Of a stretch of 8,170 nt of DNA, positions 1 to 5,212 are shown piece after piece. Every line of letters starts with the position of its first letter. Within the stretch, counting starts at the first letter, position 1. The DNA is from Dialister sp. UBA7295. GTDB taxonomy: Bacteria; Bacillota; Negativicutes; Veillonellales; Dialisteraceae. Location: positions 1 through 8,170 of the forward strand of contig DKQZ01000093.1 of assembly GCA_002471975.1 (NCBI GenBank), written 5' to 3'. The notes beneath the pieces are model-generated. The model was not told the DNA's origin and did not search any database. It saw only the letters and a list, made by a program, of their open reading frames with translations. A program made the position numbers and the translations under genes.

Positions 1-23
1 AAGTTCATACTGTTGGGGAGCTT

Positions 24-43
24 CCCCCGGTGGGGGACGCAGG
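24..43. repeat. CCCCC/GGGGG hairpin repeat, copy 1
   Basis: CCCCC (24-28) pairs with GGGGG (32-36) around GGT and is followed by ACGCAGG (37-43). The block TGGGGGACGCAGG recurs exactly at 2588-2600, also as the right arm of a C5/G5 hairpin. Function is unknown. In this copy it lies left of the CTCATTTTCGAC block, while in the other copy it lies right of it. Confidence 0.5.
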
Positions 44-134
44 ACGAAATTGCCGGGGCTGATTGTTTAACAAAGTGCAGTTCGTCCTCTCACCGTCTGC
101 GCCGGAGCTCCCCGGTGGTGAGTTTACCTTTTAG

Positions 135-260
135 CTCATTTTCGACTTGTACGGGTATTTCACACTCGCCTGTGCAGAGTCTCCATATATACTTGTGCCG
201 CATCAGCGGCACACTTCCCCGATAACCCCGATAACCTCGATAACCCCGAAATCTCGGAAA
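135..260. repeat. Intergenic repeat element, copy 1 (hairpin plus 9-bp tandem repeat)
   Basis: This is the main content of the gene-free stretch 1-446. It starts with CTCATTTTCGAC (135-146), which recurs exactly at 2546-2557. An ATATA-rich stretch (about 184-192) precedes a perfect 7-bp hairpin, GTGCCGC (195-201) pairing with GCGGCAC (206-212) around ATCA. Directly after it comes a degenerate 9-bp tandem repeat with unit CGATAACCC (about 220-255). The same order, ATATA, GC-rich hairpin, short tandem repeat, occurs at 1655-1730 and 2619-2687. Read on the minus strand the repeat encodes a Gly-Tyr-Arg run, which I take as an artefact and not a gene. Confidence 0.6.
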
Positions 261-406
261 TGCGGAGAAAGCATCAGGTCGTGGTGAGGCTAAGACCCGA
301 ATACCGTAACTGACTCGGGTCATCGTAATTGCTAACGGCTGACAACTCACTGCTGAAATCTATTTCCAAAGTCCCCCGGGAGGCGACGTTTCCTGTATTT
401 CCTTCA

Positions 407-439
407 TGCTATAATATAGGAAATAAAGGGACAAGGAGG
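407..439 (+). promoter_or_regulatory. Extended -10 promoter and ribosome binding site of the macro gene
   Basis: TGCTATAAT (407-415) is a consensus TATAAT preceded by TG and one base, the extended -10 form. No good -35 hexamer lies 16-18 bp upstream, which fits an extended -10 promoter. Transcription would start near 422. AAGGAGG (433-439) lies 7 bases before the ATG at 447 and fixes the start of the gene. Confidence 0.75.
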
Positions 440-446
440 GGATTCC

Positions 447-1508
447 ATGCCATTTTTTACGATTGTAAAAGACATTACCACCATGAAAGTGGATGCCATT
501 GTGAATGCGGCGAATAATGAACTGGCTTTTGGGGGCGGAGTCTGCGGGGCTATTTTCCGCGGGGCGGGCGTAGAGGATATGACCCGGGCCTGCGCGAAAG
601 TCTCTCCTGTGCCTACGGGACAGGCTGTGATGACGCCGGGATTCAAACTTCCTGCGAAATATGTGATCCATACGCCGGGGCCGCTTTATACGGGTGCAAA
701 GGAGGATGCGACGCTTCTTGCGTCCTGTTACCACTCTGCCCTGAAGCTGGCAGAGGAGAAGAAACTGGAGTCCATCGCCTTTCCGTTGATTTCCGCCGGC
801 ATTTATGGCTATCCCGAGAAGGAGGCCCGGGAAATCGCGCGGACGGCGATCATTGATTTCCTGAAGGAAAGCGACACCGATATGACGGTGTACCTGACGC
901 TCCTTTCGAAACCCCGTCTCCGCCGTCTTCCCAGCATCCAGAGGCTCATTGCCAATGGCATGCTCACTCGGCCTGATGGGGAAATGGATGAGCTGAAATC
1001 GGAAGCTATCGAAGCCAATGAGGAAATGGAAGCTATCCGGTCCATTCCGGAAGAGGAAATGCTCCGGTCCATCGATACCCTGCAGGCGCCGTCCAAAATG
1101 CCTCCGGTGATGAAGAAATCCCTTTTCCGCTCGCCGAAGGACCAGATAGGAAATCTTCCCTTTGAGCTGGATATCCCCTTTTCCAAAGCTTTGACGAATC
1201 TCATCGATGAAAAGGGCATGACGGACCCGGAAGTGTACAAAGCGGCCAATATAGACCGCCGGCTCTTCTCGAAAATCAGGAATCCGAAATATGTGCCGAA
1301 GAAAAAGACCATCCTGGCCCTTGCCGTAGGACTCCGTCTCACCACGGCAGAAACGGAAGCGCTCCTCGAATACGCCGGTTACAGTTTGTCCAAAAGTCAG
1401 ATGATGGACGTCATCGTGCGGTATTTCCTCTCCCGAAGGGTTTATGATATTTACAAGATCAATGATGCGCTCCTCGCTTACGACCAGCAGCAGCTGGGAG
1501 GGGCGTGA
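447..1508 (+). CDS. Macro-domain (ADP-ribose binding/hydrolysing) protein with HTH-like C-terminal domain
   Basis: Macro domains bind ADP-ribose, and MacroD-type members remove it from proteins or O-acetyl-ADP-ribose. The macro fold spans about residues 1-152. Visible motifs are NAAN (20-23), GGGVCGAI (29-36), LPAKYVIHTPGP (68-79) and ISAGIYG (115-121). MacroD enzymes usually have Asp where this protein has Cys33, so catalysis is uncertain while binding is likely. A charged, Glu-rich linker (about 165-235) leads to a helical domain (about 242-350). In it, DPEVYKAANIDRRLFSKIRN (260-279) looks like the helix-turn-helix of a lambda-repressor-type fold. From memory, the same domain accompanies macro domains in other Bacillota. 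At 353 residues the protein is about twice the length of a lone macro domain. It is a single-gene unit with its own promoter and terminator. A cytoplasmic ADP-ribose sensor or eraser with a DNA- or RNA-binding tail is inferred. Confidence 0.88.
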   Translation: MPFFTIVKDITTMKVDAIVNAANNELAFGGGVCGAIFRGAGVEDMTRACAKVSPVPTGQAVMTPGFKLPAKYVIHTPGPLYTGAKEDATLLASCYHSALKLAEEKKLESIAFPLISAGIYGYPEKEAREIARTAIIDFLKESDTDMTVYLTLLSKPRLRRLPSIQRLIANGMLTRPDGEMDELKSEAIEANEEMEAIRSIPEEEMLRSIDTLQAPSKMPPVMKKSLFRSPKDQIGNLPFELDIPFSKALTNLIDEKGMTDPEVYKAANIDRRLFSKIRNPKYVPKKKTILALAVGLRLTTAETEALLEYAGYSLSKSQMMDVIVRYFLSRRVYDIYKINDALLAYDQQQLGGA

Positions 1509-1565
1509 TCTTCCGGGTTTAAAAGCTTTCAGGCAAATAAAGCTGGATGAACTTGAATTTAAAAA

Positions 1566-1593
1566 GTTATCAGTTATCAGTTCGCAGTTATCA
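1566..1593. repeat. Heptamer tract, unit GTTATCA
   Basis: There are four exact 7-bp steps: GTTATCA (1566-1572), GTTATCA (1573-1579), GTTCGCA (1580-1586) and GTTATCA (1587-1593). The tract lies between the macro gene stop and its terminator. The unit is the reverse complement of TGATAAC, which forms the tract at 1696-1730, so the two tracts flank the gap in inverted orientation. Confidence 0.85.
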
Positions 1594-1601
1594 GTGAAGG
1601 T

Positions 1602-1633
1602 GCCCGCTTCAAAATTTGAAAGCGGGCCTTTTT
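1602..1633 (+). terminator. Intrinsic terminator of the macro gene
   Basis: GCCCGCT (1602-1608) pairs with AGCGGGC (1621-1627), extended inward by TCAAA/TTTGA with a one-base bulge, and a T5 run follows at 1629-1633. It lies 93 bases beyond the macro stop. A hairpin of similar sequence on the same strand occurs at 6853-6875, but there the T-run is on the other strand. Confidence 0.8.
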
Positions 1634-1654
1634 CTATGAAGATTGGTTAAAAGA

Positions 1655-1730
1655 CCATATAAAATGCGGCGCTCATGAATTCGCGCCGCACCAATACTGA
1701 GAACTGATAACTATGAACTGATAACTGAAA
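1655..1730. repeat. Intergenic repeat element, copy 2 (hairpin plus heptamer tract)
   Basis: CATATAAAA precedes a perfect 8-bp hairpin, TGCGGCGC (1665-1672) with GCGCCGCA (1683-1690), whose loop contains CATGAATT. Five heptamers follow at 1696-1730: ACTGAGA, ACTGATA, ACTATGA, ACTGATA, ACTGAAA. The hairpin block 1666-1692 matches 2632-2658 in 25 of 27 positions, and both differences lie in the loop. The heptamer block 1696-1726 matches 6970-7000 with one difference. It sits between convergent genes, so it could help end transcription from the right, but there is no T-run. Confidence 0.75.
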
Positions 1731-1748
1731 TCAGCCTTTGAATCATTT

Positions 1749-2387
1749 TCAGAATCCCAAATCTTCATCAATCAAAACTACTTCCATCTCCGTATTTCTC
1801 ATTTTCTTATAGTAAATAACGAGGGCATTACAGATCCGGTCCGGGGCTCCGCAGTCGTAACATTTATCTCCCCCATGGGCGCTGCAGCCACAGAGGAATT
1901 TATGGCGGAGCACGTTCTTCGGGGCGGCTATATTTCTTGTACGCCAGATGGCTTCTTCGAGAGAGGGAGCCATTTTATTTCTGCCCAGCACGAAATAGAC
2001 CTTTTTATGGTCAAAGAGAGAGCCCGCTGCCCGGTTGCCTGTGCCGTCCATATTGACGAGGACTCCCGTCTCCGAGGCCCCATTCACGGAGCAGAGGAAA
2101 ATATCGGTGGTGAGGGTCTTTCGAGCTATTTCCAGAAAGGCATCATTCGTTTCCTTGAAGCCTGCCTTTTCCCGGTCCACAGGAAGATGGTGGATGTCAT
2201 AGACCGTATTGTGGGAAATGAGTTTGTCATAGAGTCCCATTTCCGCCAGGGTCAGGGAATCGCCCATGCCTATGCTGCAGCCGTCGATTTTCCCATTCAG
2301 GTACTCTGATGCTTTTTCCTTCGTTTTGAAGATGCTGCATTCAAATCGGTTCCGCTTAAAGGCGCGCTGCGCTTTCTCAAGGTCCAT
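1749..2387 (-). CDS. LUD-domain protein (lactate utilization protein / DUF162 family)
   Basis: The LUD family (PF02589) includes LutC and LutB parts of the iron-sulfur lactate oxidation complex, but many solitary members have no known reaction. At 212 residues this is a typical single LUD domain. The family motif NMDGTGNRAAGSLF starts at residue 112. The C-terminus carries a cysteine cluster, C166-x-C168, C176-x2-C179 and C186, in a context (KCYDCGAPDRICNALV) that recalls other stand-alone clostridial-type members and could bind a metal or an iron-sulfur cluster. No lutA or lutB gene is beside it, so a role in lactate oxidation is not supported by context. The ATG at 2387 is preceded by AAGGAG with a 6-base gap. 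It converges with the macro gene and diverges from the VWA gene. The protein should be cytoplasmic, as there is no signal peptide or membrane segment. Confidence 0.85.
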   Translation of the reverse strand: MDLEKAQRAFKRNRFECSIFKTKEKASEYLNGKIDGCSIGMGDSLTLAEMGLYDKLISHNTVYDIHHLPVDREKAGFKETNDAFLEIARKTLTTDIFLCSVNGASETGVLVNMDGTGNRAAGSLFDHKKVYFVLGRNKMAPSLEEAIWRTRNIAAPKNVLRHKFLCGCSAHGGDKCYDCGAPDRICNALVIYYKKMRNTEMEVVLIDEDLGF

Positions 2388-2393
2388 GATGTG

Positions 2394-2432
2394 CTCCTTT
2401 CTAATGAAAAACTCATTTGATATATTATAACA
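2394..2432 (-). promoter_or_regulatory. Extended -10 promoter and ribosome binding site of the LUD gene
   Basis: On the minus strand TGTTATAAT (2432-2424) is a consensus TATAAT with an upstream TG. The ribosome binding site AAGGAG is at 2399-2394. The -35 position falls inside the heptamer tract 2440-2453 (GTTATCA twice), so the repeat directly abuts the promoter. No good -35 hexamer is visible. Confidence 0.7.
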
Positions 2433-2439
2433 TGGAGAA

Positions 2440-2453
2440 GTTATCAGTTATCA
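2440..2453. repeat. Heptamer tract, two GTTATCA units
   Basis: Two exact copies of GTTATCA in tandem, the same unit and orientation as at 1566-1593. The tract overlies the expected -35 region of the LUD promoter. Confidence 0.75.
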
Positions 2454-2545
2454 GTGGCACATATACTTTGATTACACGTTGGTGTCACAGGAGTAACACA
2501 AGACCCTGTTTCCGAAAAAGATTATGTAACGCTTGCATCATTTGT

Positions 2546-2687
2546 CTCATTTTCGACGTTTGCCCTGGGAACGCCCCCTTCACCCGATGGGGGACGCAGG
2601 GGATTTTCACGGTTGTCATCTATATAAAGAGGCGGCGCCCATGAATTTGCGCCGCACCTCCACGGACCACGAATTACGAACCACGAA
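2546..2687. repeat. Intergenic repeat element, copy 3 (two hairpins plus CACGAA heptamers)
   Basis: This fills most of the 2388-2889 gap. In order it holds CTCATTTTCGAC (2546-2557, as at 135-146), a C5/G5 hairpin (2574-2578 with 2589-2593) ending in ACGCAGG, CTATATAAA (about 2620-2628), and a 7-bp hairpin GCGGCGC/GCGCCGC (2632-2638 with 2649-2655). Four heptamers close it: CCACGGA, CCACGAA, TTACGAA, CCACGAA (2660-2687). The GC hairpin is nearly the same as in copy 2, but the tandem unit after it is of a different family, whose inverted form occurs at 8105-8139. The rest of the gap to 2824 shows only weak 7-bp periodicity. Confidence 0.7.
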
Positions 2688-2824
2688 ATCTCGATATTAA
2701 CTCCGGCGGGGCGTGCCGTGGTGAGGTTGACCCACGAAAACCGAAGTTGACTCAGTTTAATTCATTCGATAAAAGACTCAGACTGCATTGTCCCTTTCCG
2801 GGCGACCACGGGCAAACTTATTTC

Positions 2825-2881
2825 TGCTACACTATAGGCAGAACAAAGGAATGCGCACTCCTTATTAGAAAAACTAAGGAG
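2825..2881 (+). promoter_or_regulatory. Probable extended -10 promoter and ribosome binding site of the VWA gene
   Basis: TGCTACACT (2825-2833) is a TG-n-TACACT extended -10 candidate. The -35 region is poor. AAGGAG (2876-2881) lies 8 bases before the ATG at 2890. Confidence 0.5.
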
Positions 2882-2889
2882 AAAAGAAA

Positions 2890-3480
2890 ATGGAAAAAAT
2901 CGATAGAACGGAACTGGTATGCATCATTGACAAGAGCGGGTCCATGTGGGGCTATGAGTCCGACACCCTGGGCGGTCTGAATGGGATGATTAAGAAACAG
3001 AAGGAAGAAAAAGGGGAATGCTGTCTCACAACCCTCTTCTTTGACACCGACGTGAAAACCATCCATGACCATGTGGACATCCGGAAAGTGGCTCCCCTTC
3101 CGAAGGACTGCTATGAACCCGGCGGCTGCACGGCCCTGCTCGATGCGATTGGCCTGGGCATCAAGAAAATCAGGGACATCCAGAAGAGTCTGACTCCGGA
3201 AAACCGGGCGGATCACATCATTTTCTTCATCACCACCGATGGCCTGGAAAATGCGAGCCATGAGTACTCCTACCGCCAGATTAAGAAAATGATTACGTCC
3301 CTCCAGAAAGAAGGATGGACCTTCCTCTTCTCCGCTGCCAATATCGATGCGGGAGAAGAAGCGGATCACCTGGGCATCGACAGGAAATTCGTCACGGAAC
3401 ATGAAAACAGCCCTGAAAGCATTGGCGCCTGCTTTGAAATGAACTGCGAAGTCGTATCTGCGCTTAGAGGACGTAAATGA
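2890..3480 (+). CDS. Small von Willebrand factor A (VWA) domain protein with intact MIDAS
   Basis: VWA domains bind partner proteins through a divalent metal held by a MIDAS site. All MIDAS elements are present: D14-K-S16-G-S18 (CIIDKSGSM), T81 in EPGGCTALLDAIG and D117 in FFITTDGLENAS. The 196-residue protein is essentially one VWA domain, with no signal peptide, membrane segment or LPxTG anchor, so it should be cytoplasmic. This lone type resembles small TerY-like VWA proteins that act as scaffolds or metal-dependent adaptors in stress-response clusters; that resemblance is from memory, and no ter genes are present here. The start at 2890 has a good ribosome binding site. No clear terminator follows, and repeats begin at the stop codon. 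The partner is unknown. The nearby macro gene is a candidate, separated by the opposite-strand LUD gene. Confidence 0.88.
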   Translation: MEKIDRTELVCIIDKSGSMWGYESDTLGGLNGMIKKQKEEKGECCLTTLFFDTDVKTIHDHVDIRKVAPLPKDCYEPGGCTALLDAIGLGIKKIRDIQKSLTPENRADHIIFFITTDGLENASHEYSYRQIKKMITSLQKEGWTFLFSAANIDAGEEADHLGIDRKFVTEHENSPESIGACFEMNCEVVSALRGRK

Positions 3481-3624
3481 TTTGCCTGTCGGTTAGGGCA
3501 TGGAGCATTTGAGGCATATCGATGGGAACCGTGAGCGGAATGGGGGAATTTGCCTGCCGATAGAGACTTGGAGCTTTGAGGCATTTGAGCCTTAGGATGA
3601 TGGGAGAATGGGGGAATTGATCTG
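3480..3624. repeat. Imperfect direct repeats after the VWA gene
   Basis: A 38-base block at 3480-3517 (begins ATTTGCCTGTCGG, ends TGAGGCAT) is repeated imperfectly at 3548-3584. The segment AATGGGGGAATT before the second copy recurs at 3608-3619, again followed by a CTGCCG-type sequence. No hairpin with a T-run is seen. This is the left part of the gene-free stretch 3481-3869. Confidence 0.6.
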
Positions 3625-3635
3625 CCGTTACCGGC

Positions 3636-3663
3636 TATTACCCATTACCTGTTACCTATTAAC
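3636..3663. repeat. Heptamer tract, unit TATTACC
   Basis: Four 7-bp steps: TATTACC, CATTACC, TGTTACC, TATTAAC. This is a third heptamer family, distinct from the GTTATCA and CACGAA types. It runs directly into the first copy of the 43-base repeat at 3658. Confidence 0.7.
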
Positions 3664-3761
3664 CCCAATGTACAGTTTCTCCACCTGCATGGATTCCCAG
3701 CTTTTCACCTGATTGCCCATTAACCCCAATGTACAGCTTCTCTACCTGTATGGAGTTCCAG
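3658..3761. repeat. Direct repeat of 43 bases, two copies 61 bases apart
   Basis: The copies are 3658-3700 and 3719-3761; both begin ATTAACCCCAATGTACAG and end CCAG. They differ at 5 of 43 positions, mostly C/T changes. No reading frame or hairpin explains them. They may be binding sites or remnants of a local duplication. Confidence 0.75.
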
Positions 3762-3769
3762 TCAATTAT

Positions 3770-3797
3770 CCTATTATCTATTAGGCATTAGCTATCC
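3770..3797. repeat. Heptamer tract, unit CTATTA-type
   Basis: Four 7-bp steps: CCTATTA, TCTATTA, GGCATTA, GCTATCC. It is related to the tract at 3636-3663, and the two enclose the 43-base direct repeats. Confidence 0.6.
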
Positions 3798-3823
3798 TCA
3801 TTCCCGGTTTCCTTCACTTTTTA

Positions 3824-3865
3824 ATAACTGTGAGCTGATAACGAATCACTGCGAGCTGAAAGGAG
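3824..3865 (+). promoter_or_regulatory. Heptamer-like leader and ribosome binding site of the HD gene
   Basis: AACTGTG, AGCTGAT, AACGAAT, CACTGCG and AGCTGAA follow each other in 7-base steps (about 3826-3860). They run straight into AAAGGAG (3859-3865), which is only 4 bases from the ATG at 3870. No convincing -10/-35 pair was found, so the promoter is unassigned. Confidence 0.5.
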
Positions 3866-3869
3866 TCCT

Positions 3870-4424
3870 ATGAGAAATTTTGAAATTCCGGCGGCGGTGA
3901 GAAGCCGCTGCGGGGCTTGGTCCCGCTTTCTGGATGAGAATCTGGATTTTTCCCTGAAATCGGTGGTCCATACGAAGGATCATGAGAAACGGGTGCTCCT
4001 CTTTGCCCTGCTGATGGGGGAGGAAAGGGGCCTTTCCGACCGTGATTTGGACGTCCTTTCGGCGGCTTCCGTTTTCCATGATACCCGTCGGCAGGATGAC
4101 TGGCTGGATACGGGCCATGGGGACCGGGCGGCGGCGTATTATAAAGAGTACTGCAGGAAGAAGGGCTTCCCTTTTCATCCGGAAGCCGTTGCCATCATGG
4201 CTTTCCATGATCGGGATGATGAGAAAGGAAATGCATTTATCAAGAAAAATTTCAAAGATTATAAAAGAGTCCTTCTTCTCTACCATATTTTCAAAGATGC
4301 CGACGCCCTGGACCGTTTCCGCCTGGGAGAGGACGGGCTGGACACGAGGTATCTCCGGACGGAAGAGGCGAAAGGACTGGTGGGGTTTGCCCGGAATCTG
4401 GTGAATGGAGTGATCAGATATTAG
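3870..4424 (+). CDS. HD-domain protein, probable metal-dependent phosphohydrolase
   Basis: HD-domain enzymes use one or two metal ions to hydrolyse phosphate esters, often of nucleotides. The metal ligands can be placed: H38 in HTKDHEKRV, H70-D71 in SVFHDTRR, probably H83 in DTGHGDRAAAYY, H113 in MAFHDRDD, and the distal Asp in KDADALDRFRLG (142-153). The extra histidines suggest a two-metal site. At 184 residues the protein is a single compact domain with no sensor or membrane part. The substrate cannot be read from sequence; small members of this class include nucleotidases and uncharacterised COG1418-like proteins. It lies 389 bases after the VWA gene across repeats and 106 bases before the LRAT gene, which has its own promoter, so it is probably transcribed alone or with partial read-through. 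Confidence 0.85.
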   Translation: MRNFEIPAAVRSRCGAWSRFLDENLDFSLKSVVHTKDHEKRVLLFALLMGEERGLSDRDLDVLSAASVFHDTRRQDDWLDTGHGDRAAAYYKEYCRKKGFPFHPEAVAIMAFHDRDDEKGNAFIKKNFKDYKRVLLLYHIFKDADALDRFRLGEDGLDTRYLRTEEAKGLVGFARNLVNGVIRY

Positions 4425-4459
4425 TTGGCTAATCACTAACCATCTCTGCACATCCGCTC

Positions 4460-4507
4460 TTGCACAATAAAATCCCCTGTTTTACAATATTTCCAAAAGA
4501 TTTGGAA
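4460..4507 (+). promoter_or_regulatory. Promoter of the LRAT gene with a dyad at the start site
   Basis: TTGCAC (4460-4465) and TACAAT (4483-4488) are separated by 17 bases, a good sigma-70-type pair. Transcription would begin near 4495. A 7-bp dyad, TTCCAAA (4491-4497) and TTTGGAA (4501-4507) around AGA, sits on this start point. It could be a repressor operator or a 5' stem. The ribosome binding site AGAGG (4518-4522) is 8 bases before the ATG at 4531. Confidence 0.65.
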
Positions 4508-4530
4508 TTGTTTGGAAAGAGGTTTCAAGG

Positions 4531-5049
4531 ATGAAAGATTTTATTCGTCCTTTTCTGGATGTAAATCGTGATGGAAAGTTGACTTTCGATGATGTGTTGG
4601 AAGCGATTGACGAGTTTGAAGAAGGCATGGAGCATGCCAAAAGCCCGGGAGTCCGGACGGCGGCGCCGGGCTCGGTCATTTATGTGCAGCGGAAGCTCAT
4701 CAAGCATTATGGCATTTTTGAAGGAAATGACAAGGTCATCCACCTGTCCTATACCCTGAAGCCCATCGTGCTGCCGGCCATCGTCCATGAGTCTTCTGTG
4801 GATGATTTCCTGGAAGGAGACCCGGGCTTTCAGGTGGTCGATTTTTCTGATGTGAAATGGGCCTATTCCAATGAGGAAACCCTGAAGCGGGCCAGAAGCC
4901 GGCTGGGGGAAATCGGCTACGAACTTTTCACGGACAATTGCGAACACTTCGCCCTCTGGTGCAAACTGGGCGAAATGCGCTCCCGCCAGGTGGATGATCC
5001 GATTCACAGCCTTCCCATCAGCGACCAGAGGAAATACGAAGAGAAATAA
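4531..5049 (+). CDS. EF-hand-like loop fused to an LRAT/NC papain-like domain
   Basis: LRAT/NC-type proteins (NlpC/P60-related, H-rev107 group) form a thioester at a Cys and act as acyltransferases, phospholipases or amidases. Here H59 (KHYGIF) and C137 (DNCEHFALWCK) fit the catalytic His and nucleophile, with H71 as a possible third residue. The domain begins at APGSVIYV (45-52). At the N-terminus, residues 10-21 fit an EF-hand loop: D10, N12, D14, G15, T18 and D21. Asp rather than Glu at the last position resembles dockerin-type loops. Only one loop is visible, so it may pair with another copy or be structural. The protein has 172 residues with no signal peptide and no C-terminal membrane helix, unlike many eukaryotic relatives. 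It has its own promoter. Calcium control of an acyl or peptide hydrolase is inferred. Confidence 0.85.
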   Translation: MKDFIRPFLDVNRDGKLTFDDVLEAIDEFEEGMEHAKSPGVRTAAPGSVIYVQRKLIKHYGIFEGNDKVIHLSYTLKPIVLPAIVHESSVDDFLEGDPGFQVVDFSDVKWAYSNEETLKRARSRLGEIGYELFTDNCEHFALWCKLGEMRSRQVDDPIHSLPISDQRKYEEK

Positions 5050-5075
5050 GTGGTTATCCGTTAGTTATAGATTCC

Positions 5076-5120
5076 CAATCAAAATGGTCCGCATTCAGAT
5101 GAAGCGGACCATTTTGATTG
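5076..5120. terminator. Bidirectional terminator, 17-bp perfect inverted repeat
   Basis: The arms 5076-5092 and 5104-5120 are perfect inverse complements (start CAATCAAAATGG, end CCATTTTGATTG) around an 11-base loop. The A-rich/T-rich bases of the stem give a U-tract on either strand. It lies between the convergent LRAT gene (ends 5049) and AlbA_2 gene (ends 5213). Confidence 0.75.
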
Positions 5121-5175
5121 AGCGTCAGAACCTCAGTTGGTGAAAATAGTATGGAATGTGGAAGTTGTTAATGGA

Positions 5176-5193
5176 TAACGGCTGACAATTCAT
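5176..5193. repeat. Dispersed repeat TAACGGCTGACAA-type
   Basis: This 18-base stretch matches 333-350 at 16 of 18 positions, and a shorter form (TAACGGCTCAC) occurs at 7025-7035. All three are intergenic and lie near other repeat tracts. Confidence 0.5.
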
Positions 5194-5212
5194 TACCTCG
5201 GTTTTGTCGTAT

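Noticed and set aside
90..350. Minus-strand frame of 86 codons with a Gly-Tyr-Arg repeat
   Set aside because: The repeat peptide comes from the 9-bp intergenic DNA repeat; there is no ribosome binding site and no homology I recognise.
809..1345. Minus-strand frame of 178 codons opposite the macro gene
   Set aside because: Ser/Arg-rich translation without motifs, lying fully inside the macro gene.
1875..2309. Plus-strand frame of 144 codons opposite the LUD gene
   Set aside because: The opposite strand carries the LUD signature, promoter and ribosome binding site; this frame has none.
2417..2644. Plus-strand frame of 75 codons
   Set aside because: It runs through heptamers and hairpins of the repeat element and shows no protein-like pattern.
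3480..3800. CRISPR array
   Set aside because: The repeats are imperfect, of different families and lengths, without regular unique spacers, and no cas gene is present.
4042..4404. Second plus-strand frame of 120 codons inside the HD gene
   Set aside because: It overlaps the HD gene in another frame; the HD frame has all metal ligands and a ribosome binding site.
447..5049. One operon or one defence system covering macro, VWA, HD and LRAT genes
   Set aside because: The LUD gene is on the other strand, gaps are long, and promoters or terminators separate the genes.
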